Positions 1-7,743 are shown, numbered from the stretch's first letter. The stretch is 10,177 nt of DNA from Dehalococcoidia bacterium (GCA_030626915.1 DAOUTC010000033.1:1-10177), one strand, 5' to 3'. Notes: generated from the letters alone by a model not told the origin. Numbers and translations are program-made.

Positions 1-828
1 AGGTTCATTACTGTAAGTGATGGTGAAACTTTACCCTTGGGGGACAAGACTCTGGAATTTATTCATGCACCCTGGGTGCATTGGCCTGAGACAATGCTTA
101 CATATGTTCAGGAGGACAAGATACTGTTTCCTTGTGACCTTTTTGGCTCCCATCTGGCTACCACAGACTTATACGTGACTGATGAAGGGCAAGTTTATGA
201 AGCGGCCAAGAGGTATTACGCTGAAATCATGATGCCCTTCCGCACCAACATCCAGAAACACCTGGAGAAATTGAAAGGTTATGAAATCGGCATTATCGCT
301 CCTAGCCATGGTCCTATGTACGACAAACCTTCGTTCATTTTAGAAGCCTATCGAAACTGGGTGTTCGACTTACCCAGAAACATTGTGGTTATACCTTATA
401 TCTCTATGCATGGCAGCACCCAAAAGATGGTGGATTATCTCGTCGGAGCCCTGGCTGATAGAAGCGTAACGGTTAAACAGTTTAACTTATCTGCAGTAGA
501 TATAGGGAAACTGGCAATGGCACTGGTGGATGCAGCTACTATGGTCATTGGCGCTCCAACTGTTCTGATTGGTCCACATCCTAATGTTGCTTATGCGGCA
601 TTCTTAGCCAATGCCTTAAGACCTAAACTTCAGTTTGTTTCTATCATCGGCTCCTATGGCTGGGGCAGCAAGGCTGCGGAACAGCTCAAGGGAATGATTC
701 CTAACCTTAAGGTGGAGGTGCTAGACCCTGTAATCACCAAAGGGTTCCCAAAGGAATCTGATTTCCAGGCTCTGGACAACCTGGCTGAAGCCATTGCCCA
801 AAAGCACAGAGCCCATAACTTCGTTTAG
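1..828 (+). CDS. Flavodiiron protein (FprA-type A-type flavoprotein), 5' truncated by window edge
   Basis: The reading frame is open from base 1, so the N-terminus, including the HxHxDH part of the diiron site, lies outside the window; 275 residues are present against about 400 for the family. The remaining part shows the end of a metallo-beta-lactamase-like diiron domain: a ligand His in APWVHWPETM, the bridging Asp in PCDLFGSH and the last His in APSHGPMY. A C-terminal flavodoxin domain follows, with an FMN phosphate loop in the ISMHGSTQKM region. Family members reduce O2 to water or NO to N2O in the cytoplasm, taking electrons from rubredoxin or F420H2. The superoxide reductase gene follows after 27 bp, which fits an oxygen-defence operon. 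No fused rubredoxin domain is present at the C-terminus. The TTG at base 37 is internal and not a real start. Confidence 0.93.
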   Translation, partial: RFITVSDGETLPLGDKTLEFIHAPWVHWPETMLTYVQEDKILFPCDLFGSHLATTDLYVTDEGQVYEAAKRYYAEIMMPFRTNIQKHLEKLKGYEIGIIAPSHGPMYDKPSFILEAYRNWVFDLPRNIVVIPYISMHGSTQKMVDYLVGALADRSVTVKQFNLSAVDIGKLAMALVDAATMVIGAPTVLIGPHPNVAYAAFLANALRPKLQFVSIIGSYGWGSKAAEQLKGMIPNLKVEVLDPVITKGFPKESDFQALDNLAEAIAQKHRAHNFV

Positions 829-855
829 CAGCATTAAAAAGGAGGAGGTGAGAAA

Positions 856-1203
856 ATGAAATTCGAGGATATTCTAAAAAGCAAGGAGGCTGAAGGGAAG
901 GAAAAACATGTCCCGATAATTGAGATTGGCAAGGGACGTGGTAGAGAAGGCGTGGATGTTGTCCGAGTGGTTGTAGGAAGGGATGTGCCGCATCCCAATA
1001 CCGTAGAACACCATATTGCCTGGATAGAGCTTTATGGGGTAAGGAAAGATGGACAGGTAATTGACCTTGGTCGGGCTGATTTTGCACCTTCCTATACCAA
1101 TCCCAACGTCAGGTTCCAGGTGCCGGTGGAACAATTTAAGTCCTTCTGTGCCCTCGCCTACTGCAACGTACATGGCTTATGGGAGAACTGCATAGAAATT
1201 TAA
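856..1203 (+). CDS. Superoxide reductase (neelaredoxin / class II desulfoferrodoxin)
   Basis: This 115-residue protein is a one-domain superoxide reductase, which reduces superoxide to hydrogen peroxide without making O2. The visible iron-site residues match the family: EKHVP (E16, K17, H18), the VPHPNT..EHH segment (H46, H52) and the C-terminal CNVHG motif (C103, H106), giving the usual four His and one Cys. There is no N-terminal desulforedoxin-type four-Cys iron domain, so it is the short class. The ATG is preceded by a strong GGAGGAGGTGAG ribosome site at 841-852. It lies 27 bp after the flavodiiron gene and upstream of a peroxiredoxin that could remove the peroxide it makes. Electrons probably come from a rubredoxin, which is not encoded in this window. 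Confidence 0.95.
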   Translation: MKFEDILKSKEAEGKEKHVPIIEIGKGRGREGVDVVRVVVGRDVPHPNTVEHHIAWIELYGVRKDGQVIDLGRADFAPSYTNPNVRFQVPVEQFKSFCALAYCNVHGLWENCIEI

Positions 1204-1323
1204 GGATGTCCCCATCGTAGCTCGTTACATCAAGGCGGGATACGAAGTTTTGGTCTTCTGACTATGTATGTAATGTCCTCAAACCAAGCTGCAAGGAGCG
1301 GAGATTCGGCAAAGATAAGGAAA

Positions 1324-1343
1324 GGAGGGTTAATCATATGTAG
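1324..1343 (+). other. Strong ribosome site followed by ATG-TAG start-stop
   Basis: GGAGGG at 1324-1329 sits 8 bases before an ATG at 1338-1340, which is followed directly by TAG at 1341-1343. Beyond the TAG the frame reads only six more codons (TEQASP) to TAA at 1362-1364. It lies about 50 bp upstream of the peroxiredoxin start. It could be a regulatory start-stop element, a remnant of a lost gene, or chance; the sequence alone does not decide. Confidence 0.35.
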
Positions 1344-1391
1344 ACTGAGCAAGCAAGCCCGTAAGAAAAGTCAAAACAGAGGAGGTATAAC

Positions 1392-2042
1392 ATGGAAGAA
1401 GTAAGAGAACAAACAATTAGTCTTCCCCGGCTAGGTGAGCCAGCACCAGCTTTTGAAGCAGTAACCACTCATGGAGTGCTTAAGCTGGAGGATTTTAAGG
1501 GAAGCTGGCTGATCATATTTTCCCATCCGGCGGATTTTACCCCAGTATGCACCACTGAGTTCATAGCTTTTGCTGAGATATACCCAGAACTACAGAAACG
1601 TGGCGTGGAGCTTCTGGGGCTGAGTGTGGACAGTGTCTCTTCCCACATCGCCTGGGTGCGCAATGTGGAGCAAAAGACAGGGGTAAAGATACCATTTCCT
1701 ATCATCGCTGACCTCAGCAAGGAGGTCTCTCTCGCCTACGGTATGATTCACCCGGGCCAGAGTAAGACTGAAACTGTCAGGTGCGTGTTCATAATAGACC
1801 CCAACCAGATTATCAGGACAATACTTTATTACCCACTGACCACTGGCAGGAACATGGGTGAAATATTGAGAATAGTGGATGCGCTGCAAACGACGGACAA
1901 GCACGCCGTAGCTACTCCAGCTAACTGGAGACCGGGTGATATGGTAGTGGTGCCGCCACCAAATACGCAGGAAATGGCTGAAGAGAGGCTCAAGCAAGGA
2001 TATGAGTGTATAGATTGGTATCTCTGCAGAAAGAAGCTGTAG
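1392..2042 (+). CDS. Peroxiredoxin, Prx6-like (archaeal-type thioredoxin peroxidase)
   Basis: The 216-residue protein reduces hydrogen peroxide and organic peroxides through a reactive cysteine. The peroxidatic motif PADFTPVCTTEF is complete, with C53 as the peroxidatic Cys. A C-terminal extension after the thioredoxin-fold core ends in YECIDWYLCRKKL, with C206 and C212. This is the pattern of archaeal-type Prx6 enzymes such as the Aeropyrum enzyme, where C-terminal cysteines take part in resolution. The ATG is preceded by AGAGGAGGT at 1378-1386. It is separated from the superoxide reductase by 188 bp with no clear gene, so it may have its own promoter, although the functional link is close: the reductase makes peroxide and this enzyme removes it. 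A winged-helix gene starts 16 bp downstream. Confidence 0.95.
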   Translation: MEEVREQTISLPRLGEPAPAFEAVTTHGVLKLEDFKGSWLIIFSHPADFTPVCTTEFIAFAEIYPELQKRGVELLGLSVDSVSSHIAWVRNVEQKTGVKIPFPIIADLSKEVSLAYGMIHPGQSKTETVRCVFIIDPNQIIRTILYYPLTTGRNMGEILRIVDALQTTDKHAVATPANWRPGDMVVVPPPNTQEMAEERLKQGYECIDWYLCRKKL

Positions 2043-2057
2043 GCAAAGGAGGAGAAT

Positions 2058-2291
2058 ATGGCATGCATAAGCCCAGATGGTAAACCTACGGAGTCAGGTA
2101 CCAAGATGCTCCGTGCACTAGAATCGGGGCTGGGGACTCCTGAAGAGATTGCCAAGCAGGTTGGGCTCCCTCTATTCAGGGTGAGGAGTGGACTCCGTGA
2201 ACTGACTCAAGCTGGGTTAGCCAACCAAAAAGATGATGGCTATGAGTTATCACCCAAAGGGATTGAACTACTAGTCACCCTATCTGCTTAG
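2058..2291 (+). CDS. Small winged-helix DNA-binding protein
   Basis: This 77-residue protein is almost entirely one winged-helix domain. Residues about 13-24 form a helix, GTPEEIAKQVGLPLFRVRSG (about 26-45) looks like the helix-turn-helix, the next helix carries LRELTQAGL, and the wing reads NQKDDGYELSPKG. The ending resembles MarR/ArsR-type or small archaeal-type regulators, but no sensor cysteines or ligand domain are visible beyond a single Cys at position 3. The start has a strong AAAGGAGGAG site at 2045-2054. It lies 15 bp after the peroxiredoxin and 20 bp before the membrane protein, so it is probably co-transcribed and may regulate the cluster; that role is inferred from position only. 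Confidence 0.8.
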   Translation: MACISPDGKPTESGTKMLRALESGLGTPEEIAKQVGLPLFRVRSGLRELTQAGLANQKDDGYELSPKGIELLVTLSA

Positions 2292-2311
2292 TGGGTAAAA
2301 GGAGGTATTAC

Positions 2312-2596
2312 ATGAGGAAGGCAACAAGAAACTATGTTGTAGGCCTTATTATGTTCCTGCTAGCCTTGTTTGAAGTTGTATCTGGCTTTGTCCTGTGGCT
2401 TGTCTTACCTAGAGGTGGAGGCTATATGGGAGGTAGAGGATCAATTACAGAAGCTACTTTCCTGTGGTCAAGGGACACCTGGCTCGACCTCCATAACTGG
2501 GTAGCTGTTGCCCTATTGGTCATAGTGGTACTACATCTGATTCTGCACTGGAGGTGGATAGTGCATATGACTAAAACAGTCTGGGGGCGAAGCTAA
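2312..2596 (+). CDS. DUF4405-type small membrane protein, possible haem binder
   Basis: I choose the ATG at 2312 (94 residues) because AAAAGGAGGT at 2297-2306 precedes it directly; an upstream GTG at 2291 overlaps the previous stop and has no ribosome site. The protein has two hydrophobic segments, about residues 9-32 and 63-80, joined by a glycine-rich loop. Histidines occur at the start and end of the second segment (LDLHNW, VLHLILHW; H61, H75, H79) and at H85. This is the layout of DUF4405 proteins, which resemble half of a cytochrome b561-like four-helix bundle. Dimerisation or haem binding is therefore plausible but not shown. Its place after superoxide reductase and peroxiredoxin suggests a membrane electron-transfer role in the stress response, as an inference. 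Confidence 0.75.
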   Translation: MRKATRNYVVGLIMFLLALFEVVSGFVLWLVLPRGGGYMGGRGSITEATFLWSRDTWLDLHNWVAVALLVIVVLHLILHWRWIVHMTKTVWGRS

Positions 2597-2739
2597 ACTT
2601 AAGAGCCTTCTTAGCCGCATAAAGGACCAGGAACTATGCCATGCTGAGGTATTCAGTGATTTCCTAAGAGAGGAATGTGGTTCAAGCTGATATTGGTAGA
2701 CGCAATCTTGACCCATATGGCTTCACCGGTAACTTGTGC

Positions 2740-2745
2740 TAGAAT
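2740..2745 (+). promoter_or_regulatory. Possible extended -10 for def
   Basis: TGCTAGAAT ends at 2745 and fits an extended -10 (TGnTAGAAT). The matching -35 position, 17 bases upstream, reads TGGCTT and is poor. The 195-bp gap after the DUF4405 gene suggests that def has its own promoter, but this site is a weak candidate. Confidence 0.25.
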
Positions 2746-2791
2746 AAGGGTAGCGTAAGGTATCTAACTGTATTTTCGAGGTTAAGTAAGT

Positions 2792-3268
2792 ATGGCAGTG
2801 CTAAAAATTCGCACTTTGCCTGACCCGGTATTAAGACAAAAAGCCAAAAAAGTAACTAACATTGATGGCTCTGTTCAGAAGCTAATAGACGATATGATTG
2901 ACACCATGCACGCTGCTTCAGGTGTTGGTCTGGCTGCCCCACAGGTAGGAGTATCGCTGCGGGTAGCAGTCATTGAACTACCAGAGCAGGAACTTATCAC
3001 CCTGATTAACCCTGAAATGGTAAAGAGACAAGGTGAGAGAGTAGTCCAGGAGGCATGTTTATCTGTACCGGGCTATCAGGGGGAGACTAAACGGGCAGTA
3101 ACGGTTAAGGTTAAGGCACAAGACCGACAGGGCAAAGAATTTCGCCTCAAGGGCGAAGAGCTTCTAGCCCAAGTCTTAGAGCATGAAATAGACCACCTTG
3201 ACGGCACTCTGTACGTTGACCACATAGAAAGCCCGGACAAGCTGTGGAAACTGTCTGAGCAGCTATAA
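2792..3268 (+). CDS. def: Peptide deformylase
   Basis: This 158-residue enzyme removes the formyl group from the N-terminal methionine of new proteins. All three family motifs are present: GVGLAAPQVG (44-53), EACLS (87-91) with the metal ligand C89, and HEIDH (131-135) with the catalytic Glu and two His ligands. Motif 2 has Ala in place of the usual Gly (EGCLS). A modest GAGGT ribosome site lies at 2778-2782. The gene is 195 bp downstream of the DUF4405 gene. It converges on the minus-strand surface-protein operon, with only 10 bp between the two stop codons and no obvious hairpin terminator. No fmt (formyltransferase) gene is adjacent in this window. Confidence 0.97.
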   Translation: MAVLKIRTLPDPVLRQKAKKVTNIDGSVQKLIDDMIDTMHAASGVGLAAPQVGVSLRVAVIELPEQELITLINPEMVKRQGERVVQEACLSVPGYQGETKRAVTVKVKAQDRQGKEFRLKGEELLAQVLEHEIDHLDGTLYVDHIESPDKLWKLSEQL

Positions 3269-3278
3269 GGACTTTGAG

Positions 3279-3836
3279 TTATTTGGTTTTAACCTTGCGT
3301 CTAAAATAATAAATGCCACAGCCTAGAAGCAGCAGAACAATAATCCCCACAATTAACCCTACATGAGAGCCAGTTTCTACTCTTTCGCCTTCTTCGCCTG
3401 TTGATACTAGAAGGCGGATATAGTAATTTACTACCAAAAGGTCTTTATCTTCAGGTGTGATACTCAGCCATATCTTCCAATCCTTACCTGCCCACTTTTG
3501 CTGTGATGGAATGGCTACTTTTACCTTTACCTTAGCTTCAGAGTTGCCCTGTACTTCAACCTGGTGGGGGAAGCTGAGCCAGTTACTATCAGGAAATTCA
3601 GCTCTTTCTGGTCTTCGCTGCGATTCTTCAGGGTTATAAGTAGTTAACATAAAAGTATGGCTTATATTGTCCTTATTACGAATAGTGAGATTAAATTCAG
3701 CTTTCTCACCGGGTGGTAAGTTATCTATTTTTACCTCGGGAGGAGAAACACTGAAGCTCCAAGCCAGCACAGGAGAAGGCAAGAGTGAAGCTACTAAGGC
3801 AACAATTAGCCAGACATATTTGCTCTGGCGTTTCAT
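3279..3836 (-). CDS. Secreted Ig-like protein with C-terminal membrane anchor (DUF916/WxLIP-like)
   Basis: This 185-residue protein has an N-terminal signal sequence (hydrophobic about 8-22, likely cleavage after VLA at 25). A beta-rich domain follows at about 26-145: it begins WSFSVSPPEVKI and carries a PPGEKAEFNLTIRN strand pair typical of Ig-like or NEW3-type folds. A C-terminal transmembrane helix (about 159-177) and a basic YYFRRKVKTK tail complete it, so the domain should face outward. The order signal, Ig-like domain, single anchor matches the DUF916-type partner of WxL surface proteins, but I recognise the resemblance only at the layout and pattern level. Its ATG overlaps the stop of the upstream secreted-protein gene by one base (TGATG), which implies translational coupling. 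It is the last gene of the minus-strand run. Confidence 0.75.
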   Translation of the reverse strand: MKRQSKYVWLIVALVASLLPSPVLAWSFSVSPPEVKIDNLPPGEKAEFNLTIRNKDNISHTFMLTTYNPEESQRRPERAEFPDSNWLSFPHQVEVQGNSEAKVKVKVAIPSQQKWAGKDWKIWLSITPEDKDLLVVNYYIRLLVSTGEEGERVETGSHVGLIVGIIVLLLLGCGIYYFRRKVKTK

Positions 3837-4438
3837 CAGGCAGCCACCGCGCTTATGGTAATGGTAGTTTCCATTTTCCTACCACCACCACTAGCATAAA
3901 AATATCCCCCTCCGTCTACAGCGAAATCAGGGTTAGGAGTAAGTAATTTAAGCCCAAAATACGCCTTATCGTCGTGGCCGATAAGGGTTAGAGGCTTTCC
4001 ATTGATTTCATAGCCCTTTTTTACGTGTTTCATTTGAGTATCAATTGTAGTGATAGGGGTATAGCTATCTGCATCATCCTGTGCTATGTGATACAACAGT
4101 GCATATTTTCGCTTGGCAGTAGTATTATCGCTGCTCAATTGCCACGTATACGCACTAGGATTATCAACCCACACAGCATCTTCGCCTTTAATACGAATAT
4201 CTACCACACAGTTGCCTTCGTTAGTTATGGTGCACCACTTGGCATATGGATCTGTCACATACTCTGTGTTTGGCTCTACATCCCCTATATTCCACAGTAT
4301 TGGTTCCAGTATAATATCTATGTCCTTATCTGTAGCCATGGTGATGGTTACTGTGCTATTACCCTCAGCCAGTGCTGGTAAGCAAGGGATTAAAGCCAGA
4401 ATGATAACTAATATAATGCTTGCAATTCGCTTCTTCAT
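3836..4438 (-). CDS. Secreted beta-rich surface protein, paralogue 2
   Basis: The 200-residue protein has a clear signal peptide (MKKRIAS then a hydrophobic stretch to ALA at 24) and no other membrane segment. The mature part is rich in Thr, Asp and Gly. It shares a series of motifs with the gene just upstream: WNIGDVEPNTEY, TNEGNC, IKGEDAV, VDNP, WQLSSD, FGLKL and a near-identical end METTITISAVAA. The two genes are therefore tandem duplicates. I do not recognise a named family with confidence. The W-x-L triplet and the membrane-anchored neighbour recall WxL surface proteins, and the pattern also recalls TasA/camelysin-like secreted proteins. A ribosome site AGGTAAGAAAG precedes the ATG, 14 bp after the upstream stop. 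Role inferred: cell-surface component. Confidence 0.75.
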   Translation of the reverse strand: MKKRIASIILVIILALIPCLPALAEGNSTVTITMATDKDIDIILEPILWNIGDVEPNTEYVTDPYAKWCTITNEGNCVVDIRIKGEDAVWVDNPSAYTWQLSSDNTTAKRKYALLYHIAQDDADSYTPITTIDTQMKHVKKGYEINGKPLTLIGHDDKAYFGLKLLTPNPDFAVDGGGYFYASGGGRKMETTITISAVAA

Positions 4439-4452
4439 CTTTCTTACCTGCG

Positions 4453-5046
4453 TTAGGCAACCACGCCACTTATGGTAACAGTGGTTTCCATGTTCCCACC
4501 ACCATAGAAATATTCAGCTCCACCTTTAGTGTAATCAGCCCAAGGGGCTTGCAATTTGAGCCCGAAGTGCTTCGGATTACTTCCATCCATTCCAAAATTA
4601 GAACAAAAAAGGTTTTCTACCGTAGTAATAAGACCTTCACCGCCAGGCTCACAATCAGTTGTCTCGTACCATAATACATATATTTGCTTGCTGCTATTCC
4701 CATCGCTGCTCAGCTCCCATTTATAGTCTGGGTTATCAACGCATACAGCTTCTTCACCTTTGATAAAAGCATGCAAATCACAATTGCCCTTATTAGTCAT
4801 AGTGAAATATTCTTTCTCCGGGTTTGTCTTATACTCTTGATTTGGCTCTATACGACCTATGTCCCAAGTTGCGGGATTTACTTCTATTTCTATCACCGTT
4901 TTCGTAGTCATGGTGATAGTGATGGTTTCACTATCGCTTTCCTGGGCTAGTGCTGGCAAAGGAGGGATTAAAATCAGAATAATAGCTAGTGCGATGCTGG
5001 CAATTCGCATGTTTATCTGCTCTACCAGTTTACTTGGCAGCGTCAT
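4453..5046 (-). CDS. Secreted beta-rich surface protein, paralogue 1
   Basis: This is the first of two tandem paralogues. From the upstream ATG it has 197 residues. An internal ATG at 5010 gives 185 residues and aligns exactly with the start of the paralogue (MRIASIAL against MKKRIASIIL), so 5010 may be the true start; neither has a strong ribosome site. A signal peptide ends at ALA before QESDS. Shared motifs are WDIGRIEPNQEY, TNKGNC, IKGEEAV, VDNP, WELSSD, FGLKL and METTVTISGVVA. It has more cysteines than its partner, including an ETTDCEPGG segment and a LFCSNF segment in an insert that differs between the copies. It begins 23 bp after the acetate transporter stop, so it is probably co-transcribed with it. 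Confidence 0.75.
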   Translation of the reverse strand: MTLPSKLVEQINMRIASIALAIILILIPPLPALAQESDSETITITMTTKTVIEIEVNPATWDIGRIEPNQEYKTNPEKEYFTMTNKGNCDLHAFIKGEEAVCVDNPDYKWELSSDGNSSKQIYVLWYETTDCEPGGEGLITTVENLFCSNFGMDGSNPKHFGLKLQAPWADYTKGGAEYFYGGGNMETTVTISGVVA

Positions 5047-5069
5047 AGCTTTTGTCGCCTAAAGCAAAT

Positions 5070-5630
5070 TTACTTAGATAGCAGCCCTATAGGTAGAACC
5101 CACCTGCCATACATTGCGTTCAGAACCACAGCCGCTGAGGCGTAAACAGCAGAAGCACCGCAGATAATGCCTTCTACCCCGGCAACCTTAGCAGAAAGAG
5201 TACCAAAGAAATGCCCTGCAAGCAACCAGAACAATATGGCCAACGTGGCAAACACAAAAACATGAACCTTAGAAATCTTTAGTGCGCCAACAGTCATATA
5301 GGCAGTAAAGATACCCCAGAGGATACATACCCAGGCAAGCCCTGCGGCGCTATAATGAGCCACTCCAAGCCAGTCCATCAGGAATATGAAGCTCAAGCCT
5401 ATCCAGAATATGCCGTAAGAAGTGAAAGCAGTCAGCCCAAAAGTATCTCCACGGCGACCATCAATTATACCAGCTATAAGCTGGGCTAGACCTCCCCAGA
5501 AAAATCCATAGAGTAGCGGTTCTACATTAGATATTAAACCTAGATTATGTATTTGCAGTAGAATGGTATTAAAACCAAATCCAGCAAGTCCTAAAGCTCC
5601 AGGGTTTCCCCATTTAACTTCTTGCGCCAT
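5070..5630 (-). CDS. satP: Acetate/succinate transporter, SatP/YaaH (GPR1/FUN34) family
   Basis: The 186-residue protein matches the family length (E. coli SatP is 188). It carries the signature NPGALGLAGFGFNT near the N-terminus, followed by GLAQLIAGIIDGRRGDTFG, LTAFTSYG and the terminal ICGASAVYASAAVVLN..WVLPIG, all of which resemble E. coli SatP by eye. Six membrane segments are expected. Family members take up acetate, and in some cases succinate, with protons. It lies 113 bp downstream of acetyl-CoA synthetase on the same strand, which strongly supports acetate uptake followed by activation. The start is preceded by AAAGGGGGGGATTTTT, a run of seven G in place of a standard GGAGG. Confidence 0.93.
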   Translation of the reverse strand: MAQEVKWGNPGALGLAGFGFNTILLQIHNLGLISNVEPLLYGFFWGGLAQLIAGIIDGRRGDTFGLTAFTSYGIFWIGLSFIFLMDWLGVAHYSAAGLAWVCILWGIFTAYMTVGALKISKVHVFVFATLAILFWLLAGHFFGTLSAKVAGVEGIICGASAVYASAAVVLNAMYGRWVLPIGLLSK

Positions 5631-5666
5631 AAAAATCCCCCCCTTTCAAATTCTTAATATACAGTG

Positions 5667-5704
5667 ATGGTGCCAAATACGTTTTGCATCGTACCTGGCA
5701 CCAT
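5667..5704 (-). repeat. Inverted repeat / hairpin between acs and satP
   Basis: ATGGTGCCA (5667-5675) and TGGCACCAT (5696-5704) form a perfect 9-bp stem. Inside, a 2x2 internal loop is followed by a 4-bp stem TACG/CGTA (5678-5681 with 5690-5693) and an 8-base loop. On the minus strand, which is the transcribed one, there is no U-run after it, so it does not look like an intrinsic terminator for acs. It could be an mRNA processing or stability hairpin that separates acs and satP expression, or a protein-binding site. Confidence 0.6.
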
Positions 5705-5743
5705 TTTCCTCACAAATCTGAATTTAAACTGCTATGCTCTTCT

Positions 5744-7708
5744 TTAGCCCGTTGCCTTGTGACCAACTTTTTTCTTAAGTTCCTCCACACATCCTGGGTT
5801 CTCAATAGTAGGTAGCTCACCCACAGCCTCATTCTTTGCCAGGTTTCTTAAAATACGGCGCATAATCTTCCCACTCCTTGTCCTCGGCAAATCCGTGGCA
5901 AATATGATTCTGTCTGGCCGGCATGTTGGCCCCAATACCTTACCCACATGGGCTCTTATTTCCCTGGCAAGTTCATCTGAGCCCTCTCCTTCTTTAAGCC
6001 TGATAAAAGCCCATGGAACCTGGCCTTTGACTTCATCTGGAGCTGGAACTACGGCAGATTCTGCTACAGAGGGATGCCCACCTATAGCATTCTCGACCTC
6101 AGCAGTGGAAAGCCTATGGCCAGCAACCTTCATTACATCATCCACCCTGCCTGTGAGGCGAAAGAGCTTTTCCTTTGGCATCCTGGCTCCATCACTAGTA
6201 TAATAAGCCTCACTGCCATATTGAGACCAGTAATTCTCCTTGTATATTTCGGGATTCTTGTAGATACCTCTGAGCATGCCGGGGCCAAATGGTGGCCGTT
6301 GAACTAAATAGCCTCCTTCGCCTAAACCTACGGGTTTGCCTTCTTCATCAAGAATCTCGTGTCTGGTTCCGGGGAAACTCCTGCCAGCAACACAGGGAAT
6401 AAATGGACCTATACCAGGCAGAGCGTTAATCAAAGTCCCGCCTGTCTCAGTCTGCCACCAAGTATCGATTATAGGGCATCTTCCACCACCAATAGTGTTG
6501 AAATACCACATCCAGGCCTCTCTGTTGATTGGCTCGCCTACGGTGCCTAACAAGCGAAGGCTGCTCAGTTCATGCCTCTTTGGCCACTCGTCTCCCCAGC
6601 TCATAAACATCCTTATTGCTGTTGGTGCCGTATAGAATAGAGTTACGCCATATTTCTCGATTATCTGCCACATTCTATCTGGCTCAGGGTAGTTTGGGGC
6701 TCCTTCGTAGAATATTTGCGTGGCACCCACAGAGAGTGGGCCATAGCAGTTGTAGGTATGGCCAGTAACCCAACCGACATCGGAGGTGCACCAAAATACA
6801 TCTTCATCATGGATATCAAAATCCCACTTGCATGTCCAGTAGGCCTGTGTCATATGGCCACCTGTAGTATGTATAACTCCCTTTGGCTTACCAGTGGTGC
6901 CGCTGGTATACAGGATGTATAACAGGTCTTCACTATCCATTACCTCGGGCTCACAATAAAGGGGAGCATTTTTCATTAGCTCATGCCACCAATGGTCTCT
7001 ACCCTCAGCCCAATTCACCTGCTGACCTGTCCTTTTGAATACTATTACATTCTCTATGGTTGTTCCTTTCACTGCCTCATCTGCGTTATCTTTCAAATTC
7101 ACTGGACGGCCGCGGCGGTAATAGCCATCACAGGTGACTAAAACCTTGCTCTCAGCGTCAATTATTCTGTCTTTAAGTGAATCAGCGCTGAAAGCGGAGA
7201 AGACAACACTATGAGGTGCTCCGATACGAGCACAGGCCAGCATCGCTATCTGAGCCTCCGGAATCATAGGTAGATAAATGCTAACTCGGTCTCCTCTCTT
7301 AACGCCCAGACTTTTCAGAACGTTGGCGAATTTGTTGACCTCGCAGTAAAGGTCATAATAGGTCAGCACCTTAGCTTCTTCGTCAATAGGCTCTCGCACC
7401 CCTATTATTGCTGCCTTGTTCCTCCGCCAGGTTTTAACATGCCTGTCTAAACAATTATAACTAGCATTCAGCTTGCCACCGATGAACCATTTGAAATATG
7501 GCGGCTCCCATTTGTAAGCTTCCTCCCATTCCTTGTACCAATCCAGCCCTTCACGAGCTCGTTCCGCCCAGAATGCCACCGGGTCCTTATCTGCCTCCTC
7601 ATATATTGATTCATTGGTTACCCAGGCCCTTTTCTTCAATTCCTCACTGGGCCAATATACATCTTCTTCCTTGGGGTCTTTAACCACCCACTTAATAGCC
7701 TCTGGCAT
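5744..7708 (-). CDS. acs: Acetyl-CoA synthetase (AMP-forming)
   Basis: This 654-residue enzyme makes acetyl-CoA from acetate, ATP and CoA through acetyl-AMP; E. coli Acs has 652. The motifs read [14 protein letters not shown] (267-280) for the phosphate loop, [10 protein letters not shown] (415-424) with W418 at the position that limits the acyl pocket to acetate, [18 protein letters not shown] (520-537) for the hinge and C-terminal domain, and [10 protein letters not shown] (609-618) with K614, the lysine acetylated by Pat-type enzymes in relatives. GHRLST replaces the more common GHRLGT. A GGAGGTGAG ribosome site lies just before the ATG. The acetate transporter is next on the same strand. 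No acetyltransferase or deacetylase gene is adjacent. Confidence 0.97.
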   Translation of the reverse strand: MPEAIKWVVKDPKEEDVYWPSEELKKRAWVTNESIYEEADKDPVAFWAERAREGLDWYKEWEEAYKWEPPYFKWFIGGKLNASYNCLDRHVKTWRRNKAAIIGVREPIDEEAKVLTYYDLYCEVNKFANVLKSLGVKRGDRVSIYLPMIPEAQIAMLACARIGAPHSVVFSAFSADSLKDRIIDAESKVLVTCDGYYRRGRPVNLKDNADEAVKGTTIENVIVFKRTGQQVNWAEGRDHWWHELMKNAPLYCEPEVMDSEDLLYILYTSGTTGKPKGVIHTTGGHMTQAYWTCKWDFDIHDEDVFWCTSDVGWVTGHTYNCYGPLSVGATQIFYEGAPNYPEPDRMWQIIEKYGVTLFYTAPTAIRMFMSWGDEWPKRHELSSLRLLGTVGEPINREAWMWYFNTIGGGRCPIIDTWWQTETGGTLINALPGIGPFIPCVAGRSFPGTRHEILDEEGKPVGLGEGGYLVQRPPFGPGMLRGIYKNPEIYKENYWSQYGSEAYYTSDGARMPKEKLFRLTGRVDDVMKVAGHRLSTAEVENAIGGHPSVAESAVVPAPDEVKGQVPWAFIRLKEGEGSDELAREIRAHVGKVLGPTCRPDRIIFATDLPRTRSGKIMRRILRNLAKNEAVGELPTIENPGCVEELKKKVGHKATG

Positions 7709-7743
7709 TAACTCACCTCCAAAATTTTTAAATTTTTCCGTTT

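Noticed and set aside
734..1087. Minus-strand 117-residue open frame over the flavodiiron end and superoxide reductase
   Set aside because: It overlaps two well-supported plus-strand genes, and its translation shows no family motif.
3269..3278. Bidirectional terminator between def and the surface-protein operon
   Set aside because: Only 10 bp separate the stop codons, and no inverted repeat with a T-run is visible.
4025..4478. Plus-strand open frames of 118 and 121 residues
   Set aside because: They lie antisense to the secreted paralogue gene, overlap each other, and have no ribosome site; the minus-strand protein has a signal peptide and a paralogue.
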